Assembly (NCBI GenBank): GCA_000403295.2
Contig: KE159609.1
Span: 376,142 to 440,141, forward strand
Direction of reading: 5' to 3'
DNA: 64,000 nucleotides
From: Lachnospiraceae bacterium M18-1
GTDB lineage: Bacteria; Bacillota; Clostridia; Lachnospirales; Lachnospiraceae
Positions within the stretch are counted from its first letter, which is position 1. The number at the start of each line of letters is the position of its first letter. Under the pieces are notes generated by a model, which saw only the letters and a program-made list of their open reading frames with translations, made no database searches and was not told the origin of the DNA. The translations under genes were made by a program, and so were the position numbers. Below, one piece after another: positions 26,501-33,168 of the stretch.

Positions 26501-28042
26501 TATACAGTTGAATCATCTTTATATCCGCGAAAAGAGGGGCCGCCTGCTAGTATCTGTAAGTTGACTGCAAATGCTGAGCCAAATGAAAATGGAGAAACCT
26601 ATAAGCTGACAATTGAGCCACAACAGATTATTAATGATGAATATCCAACAGGGCGTTATTTATACAGCTTAAATAGCGAGGAAGGCCCATATATAGACGG
26701 CGATCCAAGTATATTATTTGATGATGTGGAACCAAAGACAGAGTATACTGCATATGTCAAATATGCTGCAAATAATGAATATACGGAAAGCGAAGCTGCA
26801 ACGCCTACCAACACAGTCACAACAGGAGAGGGAATAGCGCAGAAACTTGAGATTTCATGTAATGGAACGACTCAGAGTGAAGGTGAGATTCATTTTTCGG
26901 GTACAGCAGATGTGAGTATAGTATATTCTGGTAAATTGCAGAATCCTCCAATTTATTACACATTAGATGGGAAGGAACCTAACGCAGGAAGCACTCTGTA
27001 TGAAGGACCATTTAAAGTTGACGAGAGTCGGACAGTTAAAGCGATTGTTATGAAGCCAGGGGTAGCAAGCAGCGAAACAACAACGGTTTCATTGGTGAAA
27101 GATGGTGATTCTAACAATCCGGGTGGCAATCAGCCGGGCGGTAAAGAGGATGTAATACCGGTTATCAAGGCGTTAGACGACAGTACAATACAAAATTCCC
27201 CATTAGGAAGTACCGAGTTTAACACCATGGATGCAGTAACACAGCAAATGGCAAGTAAGATTTTGCTTAAGAAGGGTTACTCCAATTCACAGATGATCTA
27301 CTGCGATCTGACTGTACAGATCAGAAGAGAAAACGGTCAGTACACAGACGCTACGGAGGAAGATTTTGCAAAGGCCGGAACTAAAGGGATTAGAGTAGGG
27401 CTTGCATTTGAAGGGCTCAGAGCATTTGGACTTCCGGCTGAGGTCAATGGCGAAAAGTATAATTTTGCAGTAAGCCATATGTTCTCCACAGACATTCCGA
27501 GACTGTCAGTCACGGCAGGTCAGACAGAAGAACCTACTGTTAGTAAGACGGCAGATGGCAAGGGCATCGCATTCTATGTAACAGGTACATCACCTCTTGC
27601 GATTGCCTGGGCGGATATTGCGAGCAGTGATCCGAATCCTGTAGAGGATCCGGATGATCCAACAAACCCGGATGACCCGAATAATCCGACAGACCCAGAT
27701 GATCCGAATAACCCGGATGACCCGAATAATCCGGCGAATCCGGATGATCCGAACAACAATCAGCCAGGTGACGGAGACCAGAATGGTTCGGATGGAACCA
27801 CCTCCCAGACAGATACGGAAAAACAGGGAGTTTCGGATGACAGCAAGAACGCACTTTCTAACATCATGCCGAAGACCGGAGACCCGCTCTCATTTGTTCC
27901 GTGGATTGCGGCAGCAGTTATAAGTATCGGTGTTATAGCAAGCATCATGAAAAAGAAGTCTGGAAAGAAGAACACGGATAAAAAGAAAAAAACAACTACG
28001 GCTGCGAAAAAGAACACACAAAAAACAAAGAAAAAGAAATAA
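23564..28042 (+). CDS. Large sortase-anchored cell-wall surface protein
   Basis: This 1492-residue secreted protein has a signal peptide (cleavage likely after TAGA, residue 35). A Gly-rich repeat section at about 186-305 carries IGG and GGTV-type turns typical of beta-helical surface domains. Several YDG/MBG-like modules follow, then a chitobiase-type CHB_HEX_C module at about 1123-1176 (YYTLDGKEPNAGSTLYEGPF). A Pro-Asp-Asn repeat lies at about 1356-1404. The wall-sorting signal is MPKTG at 1435-1439, then a hydrophobic helix. MPKTG is a variant of LPxTG. The tail after the helix is about 30 residues and very Lys-rich, much longer than usual. It probably binds host or dietary glycans (inference). 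Confidence 0.88.
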   Translation: MIKDRVFQKRIKGKVLAMAMTAVMTSLFVPLTAGAVDPRFATEEERKATHHVESNFSSTDLILTNDEDHGYKWADDTPAQGKCWVSKGVCGGHKVTGNSNHSIRVEGGKHRIILENTNITPQVVTEPDGTTKAYSAIQVANNADVTLVLNSPENTLTSPDGCAGIYVSENAKLTIKSPNDTNILKARSLGNGAGIGGQGAVGTGGVSAGTISIGSGKIIAQGGNRGAGIGGCGDGSVTQIKIDGGTVIAKGGKGVPATNDPNNKSKKPFGAPGIGNGNSCSAGGSVLINGGDVTAIGGTHDSTAIDMDEKFAAGISADSLTSVNGGRTVIVSDRLDIKKSKKFNGLQWDLSRNEDGELLASDGTTVLDNENTFIDDVLSQNGVKHGSTCTVNGSAELPADFKLGAGETLVIPKDTTLRVPTQIRYQGIVDGYGTLVNPGNLIPQGPDADIYDNGMKYRASFDPNVDVVFKAEKDEDKIPAFTYQGVAYKGDALPENEIFKINSTRDDVLIGGKKITCPVDTVNLSHTFKRTDKDDPNYKIEVDGVKNAGTYQVVFSYGGAELPVTFKIKPYDISKDGVAIGEIPEKEYKGAYYTHDEFNASDIPITFNEREVEEEDYTWDPEAKMNAGEAKMTIEGLRNFTGTRTAFFTITPVAIDGENTVVELNTGDPSIPGTSEKAWNPTYNGVSQEPEVKAVKVTAKSGLQLDLTEFDVACERVSDGEKFTDAGIIKVIITPKDKNVNFKGECSKEYVIHPISLSVDSITPEYTERPYNGNDEVAIKSVSVDISPTGKNGTSFYPKDLEGEDLVRVPVPADMVGSISSGGTPVGIAEVRETAYGEITLGEDAHLAGKKGMNYTVAGTYSVDGNTLTNGVKITQRAAPELEVSGNAIPDETTPPNFISSLKIVGAGGDIIDKSGDIYYYKYDGQGEAPTKDGSAWLKGKLNELDELACGSMPPGSKVMYYIYTKGTTNVMEGEIKGPYTVESSLYPRKEGPPASICKLTANAEPNENGETYKLTIEPQQIINDEYPTGRYLYSLNSEEGPYIDGDPSILFDDVEPKTEYTAYVKYAANNEYTESEAATPTNTVTTGEGIAQKLEISCNGTTQSEGEIHFSGTADVSIVYSGKLQNPPIYYTLDGKEPNAGSTLYEGPFKVDESRTVKAIVMKPGVASSETTTVSLVKDGDSNNPGGNQPGGKEDVIPVIKALDDSTIQNSPLGSTEFNTMDAVTQQMASKILLKKGYSNSQMIYCDLTVQIRRENGQYTDATEEDFAKAGTKGIRVGLAFEGLRAFGLPAEVNGEKYNFAVSHMFSTDIPRLSVTAGQTEEPTVSKTADGKGIAFYVTGTSPLAIAWADIASSDPNPVEDPDDPTNPDDPNNPTDPDDPNNPDDPNNPANPDDPNNNQPGDGDQNGSDGTTSQTDTEKQGVSDDSKNALSNIMPKTGDPLSFVPWIAAAVISIGVIASIMKKKSGKKNTDKKKKTTTAAKKNTQKTKKKK

Positions 28043-28053
28043 ATTAACAAAGG

Positions 28054-28092
28054 CAGGACATGACACTTGAAGGAGGTCATGTCCTGTTTTTT
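28054..28092 (+). terminator. Terminator of the wall-protein gene
   Basis: An 11-bp perfect stem (CAGGACATGAC at 28054-28064 and its complement at 28076-28086) is followed by TTTTTT. Confidence 0.92.
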
Positions 28093-28187
28093 GCAGCGAA
28101 ACTCTTGAATATTGTAGTCAGATTATTACAATTGAGGTATACATTATATTGTGTCCTGTAACTTATTTTGTTTGTCATAAAGGATGC

Positions 28188-28316
28188 AGATGGTATTCTG
28201 TCATGGCTATTCGGTCGAGCCGTAAAATATACCCAAGGGCATCTCATCATGGCCATCCGGCCGTTTCACAAAGTATACCCAAGGGCATCCCATCATGGCC
28301 ATCCGGCCGTTTCATT
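28188..28316 (+). repeat. Dispersed ~47-bp repeat, tandem copies B1-B3
   Basis: One degenerate unit (about 28188-28229) and two good units (28229-28275 and 28276-28316) stand in tandem on the forward strand. The good units contain CCAAGGGCAT, CATCATGGCCATCCGG and CCGTTTCA. They fill the space between the wall-protein terminator and the promoter of the next gene. Confidence 0.85.
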
Positions 28317-28325
28317 AAAAATCCC

Positions 28326-28354
28326 TTGACTTTTTGGTTCATCGTTCTTATAAT
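28326..28354 (+). promoter_or_regulatory. Sigma-A promoter of the 96-aa protein gene
   Basis: TTGACT (28326-28331), 17 bases, TATAAT (28349-28354) lie about 75 bp ahead of the start codon. Confidence 0.8.
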
Positions 28355-28359
28355 ATACT

Positions 28360-28392
28360 AATAAGTAACTGATAAGTAACTAATAAGTATAT
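28360..28392 (+). repeat. Three tandem 11-bp repeats at the transcription start
   Basis: AATAAGTAACT (28360-28370), GATAAGTAACT (28371-28381) and AATAAGTATAT (28382-28392) directly follow the -10 box. The 11-bp period places the copies on the same face of the helix, as for a cooperative operator. Confidence 0.7.
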
Positions 28393-28425
28393 TTAATTTA
28401 ATCATGAAAGGACTAGGAGGAGATT

Positions 28426-28716
28426 ATGGCAAAGCAAGCGAGAGTAAAAGTGCTGCACGAGGTTCCGAAGGAATATGGAAAAGATTCATGGGTATTGTGC
28501 TTTCAATACGTCCGTTATGAATATACGGACGATACCGAGCAGGAAGGATACCGTTTTATCTGGCGCAGGCCTAATGGGAATATGCAGGGAGCCCGCGGCC
28601 AGGCCCGTATTCCGTCTGTGTCGAAGATGCTGGAATTGGTTTCCATGGCCATGGCGGAAGGCTGGGGAGACAGGAACGGCGACCCTTCCGGACATGAGGA
28701 CGGCGGGACACAGTAG
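28426..28716 (+). CDS. Conserved-looking hypothetical protein (96 aa)
   Basis: This small cytoplasmic protein starts at ATG 28426 behind AGGAGGAG. Its central part is rich in Tyr, Trp and Arg (WVLCFQYVRYEY, then GYRFIWRRPNGNMQGARGQA). The end is acidic and Gly-rich (EGWGDRNGDPSGHEDGG). No known motif was recognised. The strong ribosome-binding site, the consensus-like promoter and the tandem repeat at its start site argue that it is a real regulated gene. Confidence 0.7.
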   Translation: MAKQARVKVLHEVPKEYGKDSWVLCFQYVRYEYTDDTEQEGYRFIWRRPNGNMQGARGQARIPSVSKMLELVSMAMAEGWGDRNGDPSGHEDGGTQ

Positions 28717-28843
28717 ACAGTGATTGCCTTCAGCATCAAAGTAGGGCATAAAGGCGGAACGTTTACTCGACCTGCCAGTAGTTGCTGTTCACGGTGTCTT
28801 GCACCATGCTGCAAGGCATCCGGCCAATTCAGTGATGGGGCGG

Positions 28844-28928
28844 GCATCCAGCCCCTCGCCGAGAGGCGACTTTTCAATGGGCTGGATGCCGTTACTGTGA
28901 GCACCCGGTCAGGGTGTGAACAGTAACA
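28844..28928. ncRNA. Highly structured intergenic sequence (candidate RNA)
   Basis: Three perfect stems are nested or adjacent. GGCATCCAGCCC (28844-28855) pairs with 28880-28891, enclosing TCGCC with GGCGA around a GAGA loop (28857-28870). Next comes GTTACTGT (28892-28899) with ACAGTAAC (28921-28928), enclosing CACCC with GGGTG (28903-28917). No T-run follows. It could be a structured RNA, a MITE-like element or a recombination site. It was not recognised as a known family. Confidence 0.5.
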
Positions 28929-28986
28929 ATGATCTACAAGATGGTTTTTATTTTATCTTGGTTTTATAGAAAACGAAAGAAAAGAC

Positions 28987-29016
28987 TTGACTTTCCCGCA
29001 TTCCATGTGTTACAAT
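28987..29016 (+). promoter_or_regulatory. Promoter of the rpmG-secE-nusG operon
   Basis: TTGACT (28987-28992), 18 bases, TACAAT (29011-29016). A leader of about 160 nt precedes rpmG. Confidence 0.7.
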
Positions 29017-29180
29017 TTCCGTGCGAATGGAAGTAGGTCTTTTTTTTATGCCTAAATTTGATGGCTTCGCAACCATCAGTAACATGTAGTGAATCAATGG
29101 GGTGTCCGGAGATTTTTGGCCGCACCGGTCTTGGCGGCGGAGTCCTGAAGGATGCTCTGAGAAAAAGCGAGGTGGAAGTT

Positions 29181-29330
29181 GTGCGCACAAGAATTACATT
29201 GGAATGTACGGAATGCAAGAACCGCAATTACAACATGACCAAGGATAAGAAAACACATCCTGAACGCATGGAGACCAAGAAATACTGCAAGTTCTGCAGA
29301 TCCCACACACTGCACAAAGAGACGAAATAG
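29181..29330 (+). CDS. rpmG: 50S ribosomal protein L33
   Basis: This 49-residue protein of the large ribosomal subunit has the zinc-ribbon Cys pairs CTEC and CKFC intact, so it is the zinc-binding form. The start is GTG at 29181 behind GAGGTGG, and longer in-frame readings upstream are unsupported. It is followed by secE and nusG, the usual order in Firmicutes. Confidence 0.95.
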   Translation: MRTRITLECTECKNRNYNMTKDKKTHPERMETKKYCKFCRSHTLHKETK

Positions 29331-29354
29331 TCATTTTGGAAGGAAGTGGATGAT

Positions 29355-29555
29355 ATGAGCGGAAAAGCAGAAAAAACTCAGAAGAAAAGCTGGTTCAAAG
29401 GACTTCAGGCAGAGTTTAAAAAGGTCATCTGGCCGGATAAGAATGCGTTAGCCAAGCAGACAACGGCAGTTGTAAGCGTTTCCGTATTACTGGGAGTGAT
29501 CATCACAGTGATCGATGCTATCATGAAATACGGGATTGACCTTTTGGTGAAGTAA
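29355..29555 (+). CDS. secE: Preprotein translocase subunit SecE
   Basis: This 66-residue single-span membrane protein stabilises SecY in the Sec translocon. The conserved cytoplasmic part is FKGLQAEFKKVIWPDKN and the membrane helix follows (VVSVSVLLGVIITVIDAI). ATG 29355 is preferred because GGAAGGAAG is correctly spaced. GTG 29346 lies too close to that site. Confidence 0.95.
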   Translation: MSGKAEKTQKKSWFKGLQAEFKKVIWPDKNALAKQTTAVVSVSVLLGVIITVIDAIMKYGIDLLVK

Positions 29556-29608
29556 CAGCCATGTAACTGTTCAGAACAGATACTAAGCCATAACGGAAAG
29601 GTGATTTT

Positions 29609-30124
29609 ATGTCAGAGGCAAGATGGTATGTGGTTCATACCTATTCCGGGTATGAGAACAAAGTAAAAGCAAATATTGACAAGACAATTGAAAACCGTCA
29701 TCTGGAAGACCAGATCCTGGAAGTCCGGGTTCCGCTGGAAGAAGTAATCGAGCAGAAGAATGGTGTTCAGAAGGTCAGCATGAAAAAGCTGTTTCCGGGC
29801 TATGTAATGATTCATATGTATATGAATGATGACACATGGTATGTTGTCCGGAACACAAGGGGCGTGACTGGATTTGTCGGGCCTGGATCCAAGCCGGTTC
29901 CTCTGGAGGAAGACGAGATGGAGAGATTCGGCATCCGCCAGGAAATAAAGGTCAACTTTGTACAGGGCGATGCTGTAGTCGTACTGAACGGCGCCTGGGA
30001 AGGCACTGTCGGCGTGGTGCAGAGCGTCAACGAGCAGAAGGAGAGCCTGTCGATCAATGTGGAACTGTTTGGCCGTGAGACACCGGTCGAGCTCAGCTTT
30101 TCAGAAGTCAAGAAGATGGATTAA
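29609..30124 (+). CDS. nusG: Transcription termination/antitermination factor NusG
   Basis: This 171-residue protein has an NGN domain (ARWYVVHTYSGYENKVKANI, about 4-110) and a C-terminal KOW domain (VNGAWEGTVG-like loop at about 125-160, read here as VLNGAWEGTVGVV). It binds RNA polymerase and couples it to ribosomes or Rho. It lies between secE and rplK in the conserved order. Length is normal. Confidence 0.96.
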   Translation: MSEARWYVVHTYSGYENKVKANIDKTIENRHLEDQILEVRVPLEEVIEQKNGVQKVSMKKLFPGYVMIHMYMNDDTWYVVRNTRGVTGFVGPGSKPVPLEEDEMERFGIRQEIKVNFVQGDAVVVLNGAWEGTVGVVQSVNEQKESLSINVELFGRETPVELSFSEVKKMD

Positions 30125-30126
30125 GA

Positions 30127-30167
30127 AGTGGGAGGGACTTTTGATCCCGCCAATACCACAAGGAGGT
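30127..30167 (+). promoter_or_regulatory. Leader hairpin before rplK, first copy of duplicated element
   Basis: GTGG (30128-30131) can pair with CCAC (30156-30159), and GGGA with TCCC inside it. The Shine-Dalgarno AAGGAGG follows at once. A nearly identical element precedes rplA. It probably is a binding site for an r-protein such as L1 that represses the operon (inference). Confidence 0.55.
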
Positions 30168-30174
30168 AATGAAA

Positions 30175-30597
30175 ATGGCAAAAAAAGTAGAAGGTTATAT
30201 AAAGTTACAGATTCCGGCCGGCAAGGCAACTCCGGCACCGCCGGTAGGTCCTGCACTTGGACAGCATGGTGTAAATATCGTTGAGTTTACAAAGCAGTTC
30301 AATGCAAGAACCGCAGACCAGGGAGACCTGATCATTCCGGTTGTTATCACGGTTTACAGTGACAGAAGCTTCAGCTTCGTTACAAAGACTCCTCCGGCAG
30401 CAGTTCTGATCAAGAAGGCCTGCAACATCAAGTCCGGTTCAGGTGTTCCGAACAAGACTAAAGTTGCAAAGATCACCAAGGCTCAGGTAGAAGAGATCGC
30501 CAAGACAAAGATGCCTGACCTGAATGCCGCATCATTGGAAGCTGCTATGAGCATGATCGAGGGAACCTGCCGTTCTATGGGTGTTACCGTAGAGTAA
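30175..30597 (+). CDS. rplK: 50S ribosomal protein L11
   Basis: This 141-residue GTPase-centre protein carries the conserved opening [20 protein letters not shown], then LGQHGVNI, and the C-terminal KMPDLNA. The start is taken at ATG 30175, eight bases after GGAGG. ATG 30169 is only two bases from it. It is followed by rplA after an unusually long 168-bp gap. Confidence 0.96.
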   Translation: MAKKVEGYIKLQIPAGKATPAPPVGPALGQHGVNIVEFTKQFNARTADQGDLIIPVVITVYSDRSFSFVTKTPPAAVLIKKACNIKSGSGVPNKTKVAKITKAQVEEIAKTKMPDLNAASLEAAMSMIEGTCRSMGVTVE

Positions 30598-30718
30598 GTG
30601 TTCAGGACTGAACTGTGCATTTACTGCACTTTCCATGTGAAAACGCAGAGAAGGCAGGGCAGGCCCCATTGCCGCAGGCAATTATCACGGGCTTTACCCT
30701 GGTAACGAAGAAGAGATC

Positions 30719-30757
30719 AGTGGGAGGGGTTCGATCCCGCCAATACCACAAGGAGGT
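30719..30757 (+). promoter_or_regulatory. Leader hairpin before rplA, second copy of duplicated element
   Basis: The 3' part (GATCCCGCCAATACCACAAG, then GAGGT) is identical over 25 nt to the copy ahead of rplK. The 5' part differs only in loop length (GGGGTTC here versus GGGACTTTT). GTGG and CCAC again flank it. Confidence 0.6.
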
Positions 30758-30765
30758 TATATAGA

Positions 30766-31458
30766 ATGAAACGAGGAAAGAAATATATCGAAGCTGCAAA
30801 ACAGATCCAGAGAGGAAATCTTTACGAGAAGGCAGAGGCTATTTCTCTGGTAAAGAAAGCAGCAGTTGCAAAATTTGATGAGACAATCGAAGCTCATATC
30901 AGAACCGGATGCGACGGACGTCATGCTGATCAGCAGATCCGTGGTGCGGTTGTACTGCCTCATGGAACAGGTAAGACTGTTCGTATCCTTGTATTTGCGA
31001 AGGATGCAAAGGCTGACGAGGCTCAGGCGGCAGGCGCTGATTTCGTAGGGGGACAGGAGCTGGTTCCGAAGATTCAGAACGAAGGCTGGCTGGATTTTGA
31101 CGTAGTAGTTGCTACACCGGATATGATGGGTGTTGTTGGACGTCTTGGACGTGTACTCGGACCGAAGGGCCTTATGCCGAACCCGAAGGCCGGTACCGTA
31201 ACAATGGATGTTACGAAGGCGATCAATGACATCAAGGCTGGTAAGATTGAGTACAGATTGGACAAGACGAACATTATCCATGTGCCGATCGGTAAGGCTT
31301 CCTTTACCGAGGAGCAGTTAGCGGACAACTTCCAGACGCTTGTTGATGCAATTATAAAAGCAAGACCCGCAGCAGTAAAGGGACAGTTCTTAAAGAGCGT
31401 GACACTCACCTCTACCATGGGCCCTGGCATCAAGATCAATCCGATGCGGCTGCAGTAA
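30766..31458 (+). CDS. rplA: 50S ribosomal protein L1
   Basis: This 230-residue two-domain rRNA-binding protein forms the L1 stalk and in many bacteria represses its own operon. Visible marks are [52 protein letters not shown] and a C-terminal GPGIKINP. The start is ATG at 30766 behind AAGGAGG. Length is normal. Confidence 0.97.
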   Translation: MKRGKKYIEAAKQIQRGNLYEKAEAISLVKKAAVAKFDETIEAHIRTGCDGRHADQQIRGAVVLPHGTGKTVRILVFAKDAKADEAQAAGADFVGGQELVPKIQNEGWLDFDVVVATPDMMGVVGRLGRVLGPKGLMPNPKAGTVTMDVTKAINDIKAGKIEYRLDKTNIIHVPIGKASFTEEQLADNFQTLVDAIIKARPAAVKGQFLKSVTLTSTMGPGIKINPMRLQ

Positions 31459-31488
31459 CTTTAGCAAAAAGAAATTTAGAAAAATGAG

Positions 31489-31517
31489 TTGACATCCTCC
31501 GGAATCGGTGTTATTAT
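31489..31517 (+). promoter_or_regulatory. Promoter of the rplJ-rplL transcript
   Basis: TTGACA (31489-31494), 17 bases, TATTAT (31512-31517), with an overlapping TATAAT at 31515. Confidence 0.8.
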
Positions 31518-31524
31518 AATCAGG

Positions 31525-31645
31525 CAATTAGCTGCCGAAGACAGTAGGTGCCGTAAGGCATAAGCAGACCAACGCCTACCGAGGAATGCGAGATTCATTG
31601 AATTGGATTTTACCTCTGCGTCTTTGTGTACGCAGAGGTTTTTAT
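31525..31645 (+). promoter_or_regulatory. Ribosomal protein L10 leader with attenuator
   Basis: The leader holds the conserved L10-binding kink-turn region (AGTAGGTGCCGTAAGGCATA, then AGCAGACCAACGCCTACC). A terminator-type hairpin follows (ACCTCTGCGT at 31612-31621, ACGCAGAGGT at 31630-31639, then TTTTT). In Firmicutes, excess L10(L12)4 binds such leaders and lowers rplJL expression. Confidence 0.92.
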
Positions 31646-31714
31646 ATTTAACCGTACAATCCACTTTCCTTGTGGCAGTGTTATTCACAAATATATAAGG
31701 AGGTGCACCAGAAC

Positions 31715-32254
31715 GTGGCAAAAGTTGAGTTAAAACAACCGATTGTAGATGCTATCGCTGAGGAGATCAAGGGTGCCCAGTCCGTAGTGCTTGTTGATTA
31801 CCGCGGATTGACCGTGGCTCAGGATACGGAACTTCGTAAGCAGCTCAGAGAAGCTGGCATAGTATACAAGGTTTACAAGAATACTATGATGAAGAGGGCA
31901 TTTGAAGGAACCGAGTTCGCAGGCCTGGACAATTGCCTGGAGGGACCCAGTGCAATCGCGATTTCCAAGGACGATGCGACAGCTCCGGCAAGGATTATCT
32001 GCAATTTCGCTAAGACTGCAGACAAGCTGGAACTGAAAGGCGGCGTAGTAGAGGGCAATGTATACGACGTTGCAGGGCTGACAGAGTTATCCAAGATTCC
32101 GTCAAGAGAAGTTCTTCTTTCCAGATTGCTTGGAAGCATGCAGTCACCGATCGCGAACTTCGCACGTGTGATCAAGCAGATCGCTGAGAAGGACGGCGAG
32201 ACAGCGGAAGCTCCGGCTGAGACCGCAGCAGAGGCTCCGGCAGAAGCAGAATAA
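31715..32254 (+). CDS. rplJ: 50S ribosomal protein L10
   Basis: This 179-residue base of the L7/L12 stalk has the N-terminal rRNA-binding domain (AQSVVLVDYRGLTVAQDTEL, then YKVYKNTMMKRAF). The Ala/Glu-rich tail is longer than minimal. The start is GTG at 31715, the in-frame codon 11 bases after AAGGAGG. The spacing is slightly long. It is regulated by the leader upstream. Confidence 0.95.
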   Translation: MAKVELKQPIVDAIAEEIKGAQSVVLVDYRGLTVAQDTELRKQLREAGIVYKVYKNTMMKRAFEGTEFAGLDNCLEGPSAIAISKDDATAPARIICNFAKTADKLELKGGVVEGNVYDVAGLTELSKIPSREVLLSRLLGSMQSPIANFARVIKQIAEKDGETAEAPAETAAEAPAEAE

Positions 32255-32402
32255 TCGATATACGATGATGAAAGCTGCCGGACAGACTGACTGAGATTGA
32301 TAACATAGGTTCGGGCAGGTGCCGCTAAGCGGCTGTGTCTGGCACAGAAGGCAGCAGATGACTGCCGAATAATTAAAACATAATAAAATGGAGGATATTA
32401 CA

Positions 32403-32780
32403 ATGGCTAAGTTGACAACAGCTGAAATGATTGAAGCAATCAAAGAATTATCAGTATTAGAACTGAACGAATTAGTAAAAGCATGTGAAGAAGAATTTGG
32501 TGTATCTGCAGCAGCAGGCGTTGTAGTTGCAGCAGCAGGCGGAGACGGTGCAGCGGCAGCAGAAGAGAAGGACGAGTTTGATGTAGAGCTTGTATCCGCA
32601 GGCGCATCTAAGGTTAAGGTTATCAAGGCTGTCCGCGAGATCACAGGTCTTGGTCTGAAGGAAGCAAAGGAACTGGTTGACAGCGCTCCGAAGGTAGTGA
32701 AGGAAGCAGTTTCCAAGGCAGAAGCAGAAGAGATCAAGGCTAAGCTGGAAGGTGAAGGCGCAGAAGTAAATCTGAAATAA
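32403..32780 (+). CDS. rplL: 50S ribosomal protein L7/L12
   Basis: This 125-residue stalk protein has an N-terminal dimerisation helix ([20 protein letters not shown]), an Ala/Gly hinge (about 35-50) and a C-terminal factor-binding domain ([20 protein letters not shown], then [10 protein letters not shown]). The start is ATG at 32403, eight bases after GGAGG. An upstream ATG at 32388 overlaps that site. Confidence 0.97.
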   Translation: MAKLTTAEMIEAIKELSVLELNELVKACEEEFGVSAAAGVVVAAAGGDGAAAAEEKDEFDVELVSAGASKVKVIKAVREITGLGLKEAKELVDSAPKVVKEAVSKAEAEEIKAKLEGEGAEVNLK

Positions 32781-32835
32781 TAATTGCTCAGAATCGCAAT
32801 CATTGTTTCTATATGACAGAGATGATCTAATGAGG

Positions 32836-32873
32836 ACCGCAGATGAAGAATGTTCGTCTGCGGTTCTTTGTTC
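32836..32873 (+). terminator. Terminator after rplL
   Basis: ACCGCAGA (32836-32843) pairs with TCTGCGGT (32857-32864), extended inward by GAA with TTC, and the stem runs into TCTTTGTT. Confidence 0.8.
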
Positions 32874-32930
32874 TAAGCTGTTTCTAATACCACATAAATC
32901 ATAATTTGTCAAGAACTTTTTGAAAATGTG

Positions 32931-32960
32931 TTGACATGAAAAACCCATTTGTGTTATAGT
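32931..32960 (+). promoter_or_regulatory. rpoBC promoter
   Basis: TTGACA (32931-32936), 18 bases, TATAGT (32955-32960). It gives rpoBC its own promoter and a leader of about 200 nt. Confidence 0.8.
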
Positions 32961-33030
32961 TAAAAATGCGCTATTATGGATAGATATACCATTTTAATAA
33001 GCCAAAGTTACTGGAATATATTTTTAAGAT

Positions 33031-33095
33031 GGCGGCCTGAGTTGCAGGGAACGCCTGCTTAAGGTGTGGCCTGTAACAAATATAGAGGGTAACTC
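33031..33095 (+). other. Structured part of the rpoB leader
   Basis: GCAGG (33044-33048) pairs with CCTGC (33054-33058). GAGTT (33039-33043) can pair with AACTC (33091-33095). No known riboswitch was recognised. It may be a regulatory leader. Confidence 0.4.
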
Positions 33096-33168
33096 GCAGC
33101 CCGGCAACGAATATTTTCGCACAATCCTTACGGAGATATTCAGAAAACGAATAAGGAGTGAAACGTCC

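Noticed and set aside
28188..28316. Possible CRISPR array in the tandem 47-bp repeats
   Set aside because: The units are directly adjacent with no spacers and no cas genes lie nearby.
28700..28930. tRNA gene in the structured intergenic region
   Set aside because: No T-loop TTCGA-type sequence, anticodon arm or acceptor pairing was found.
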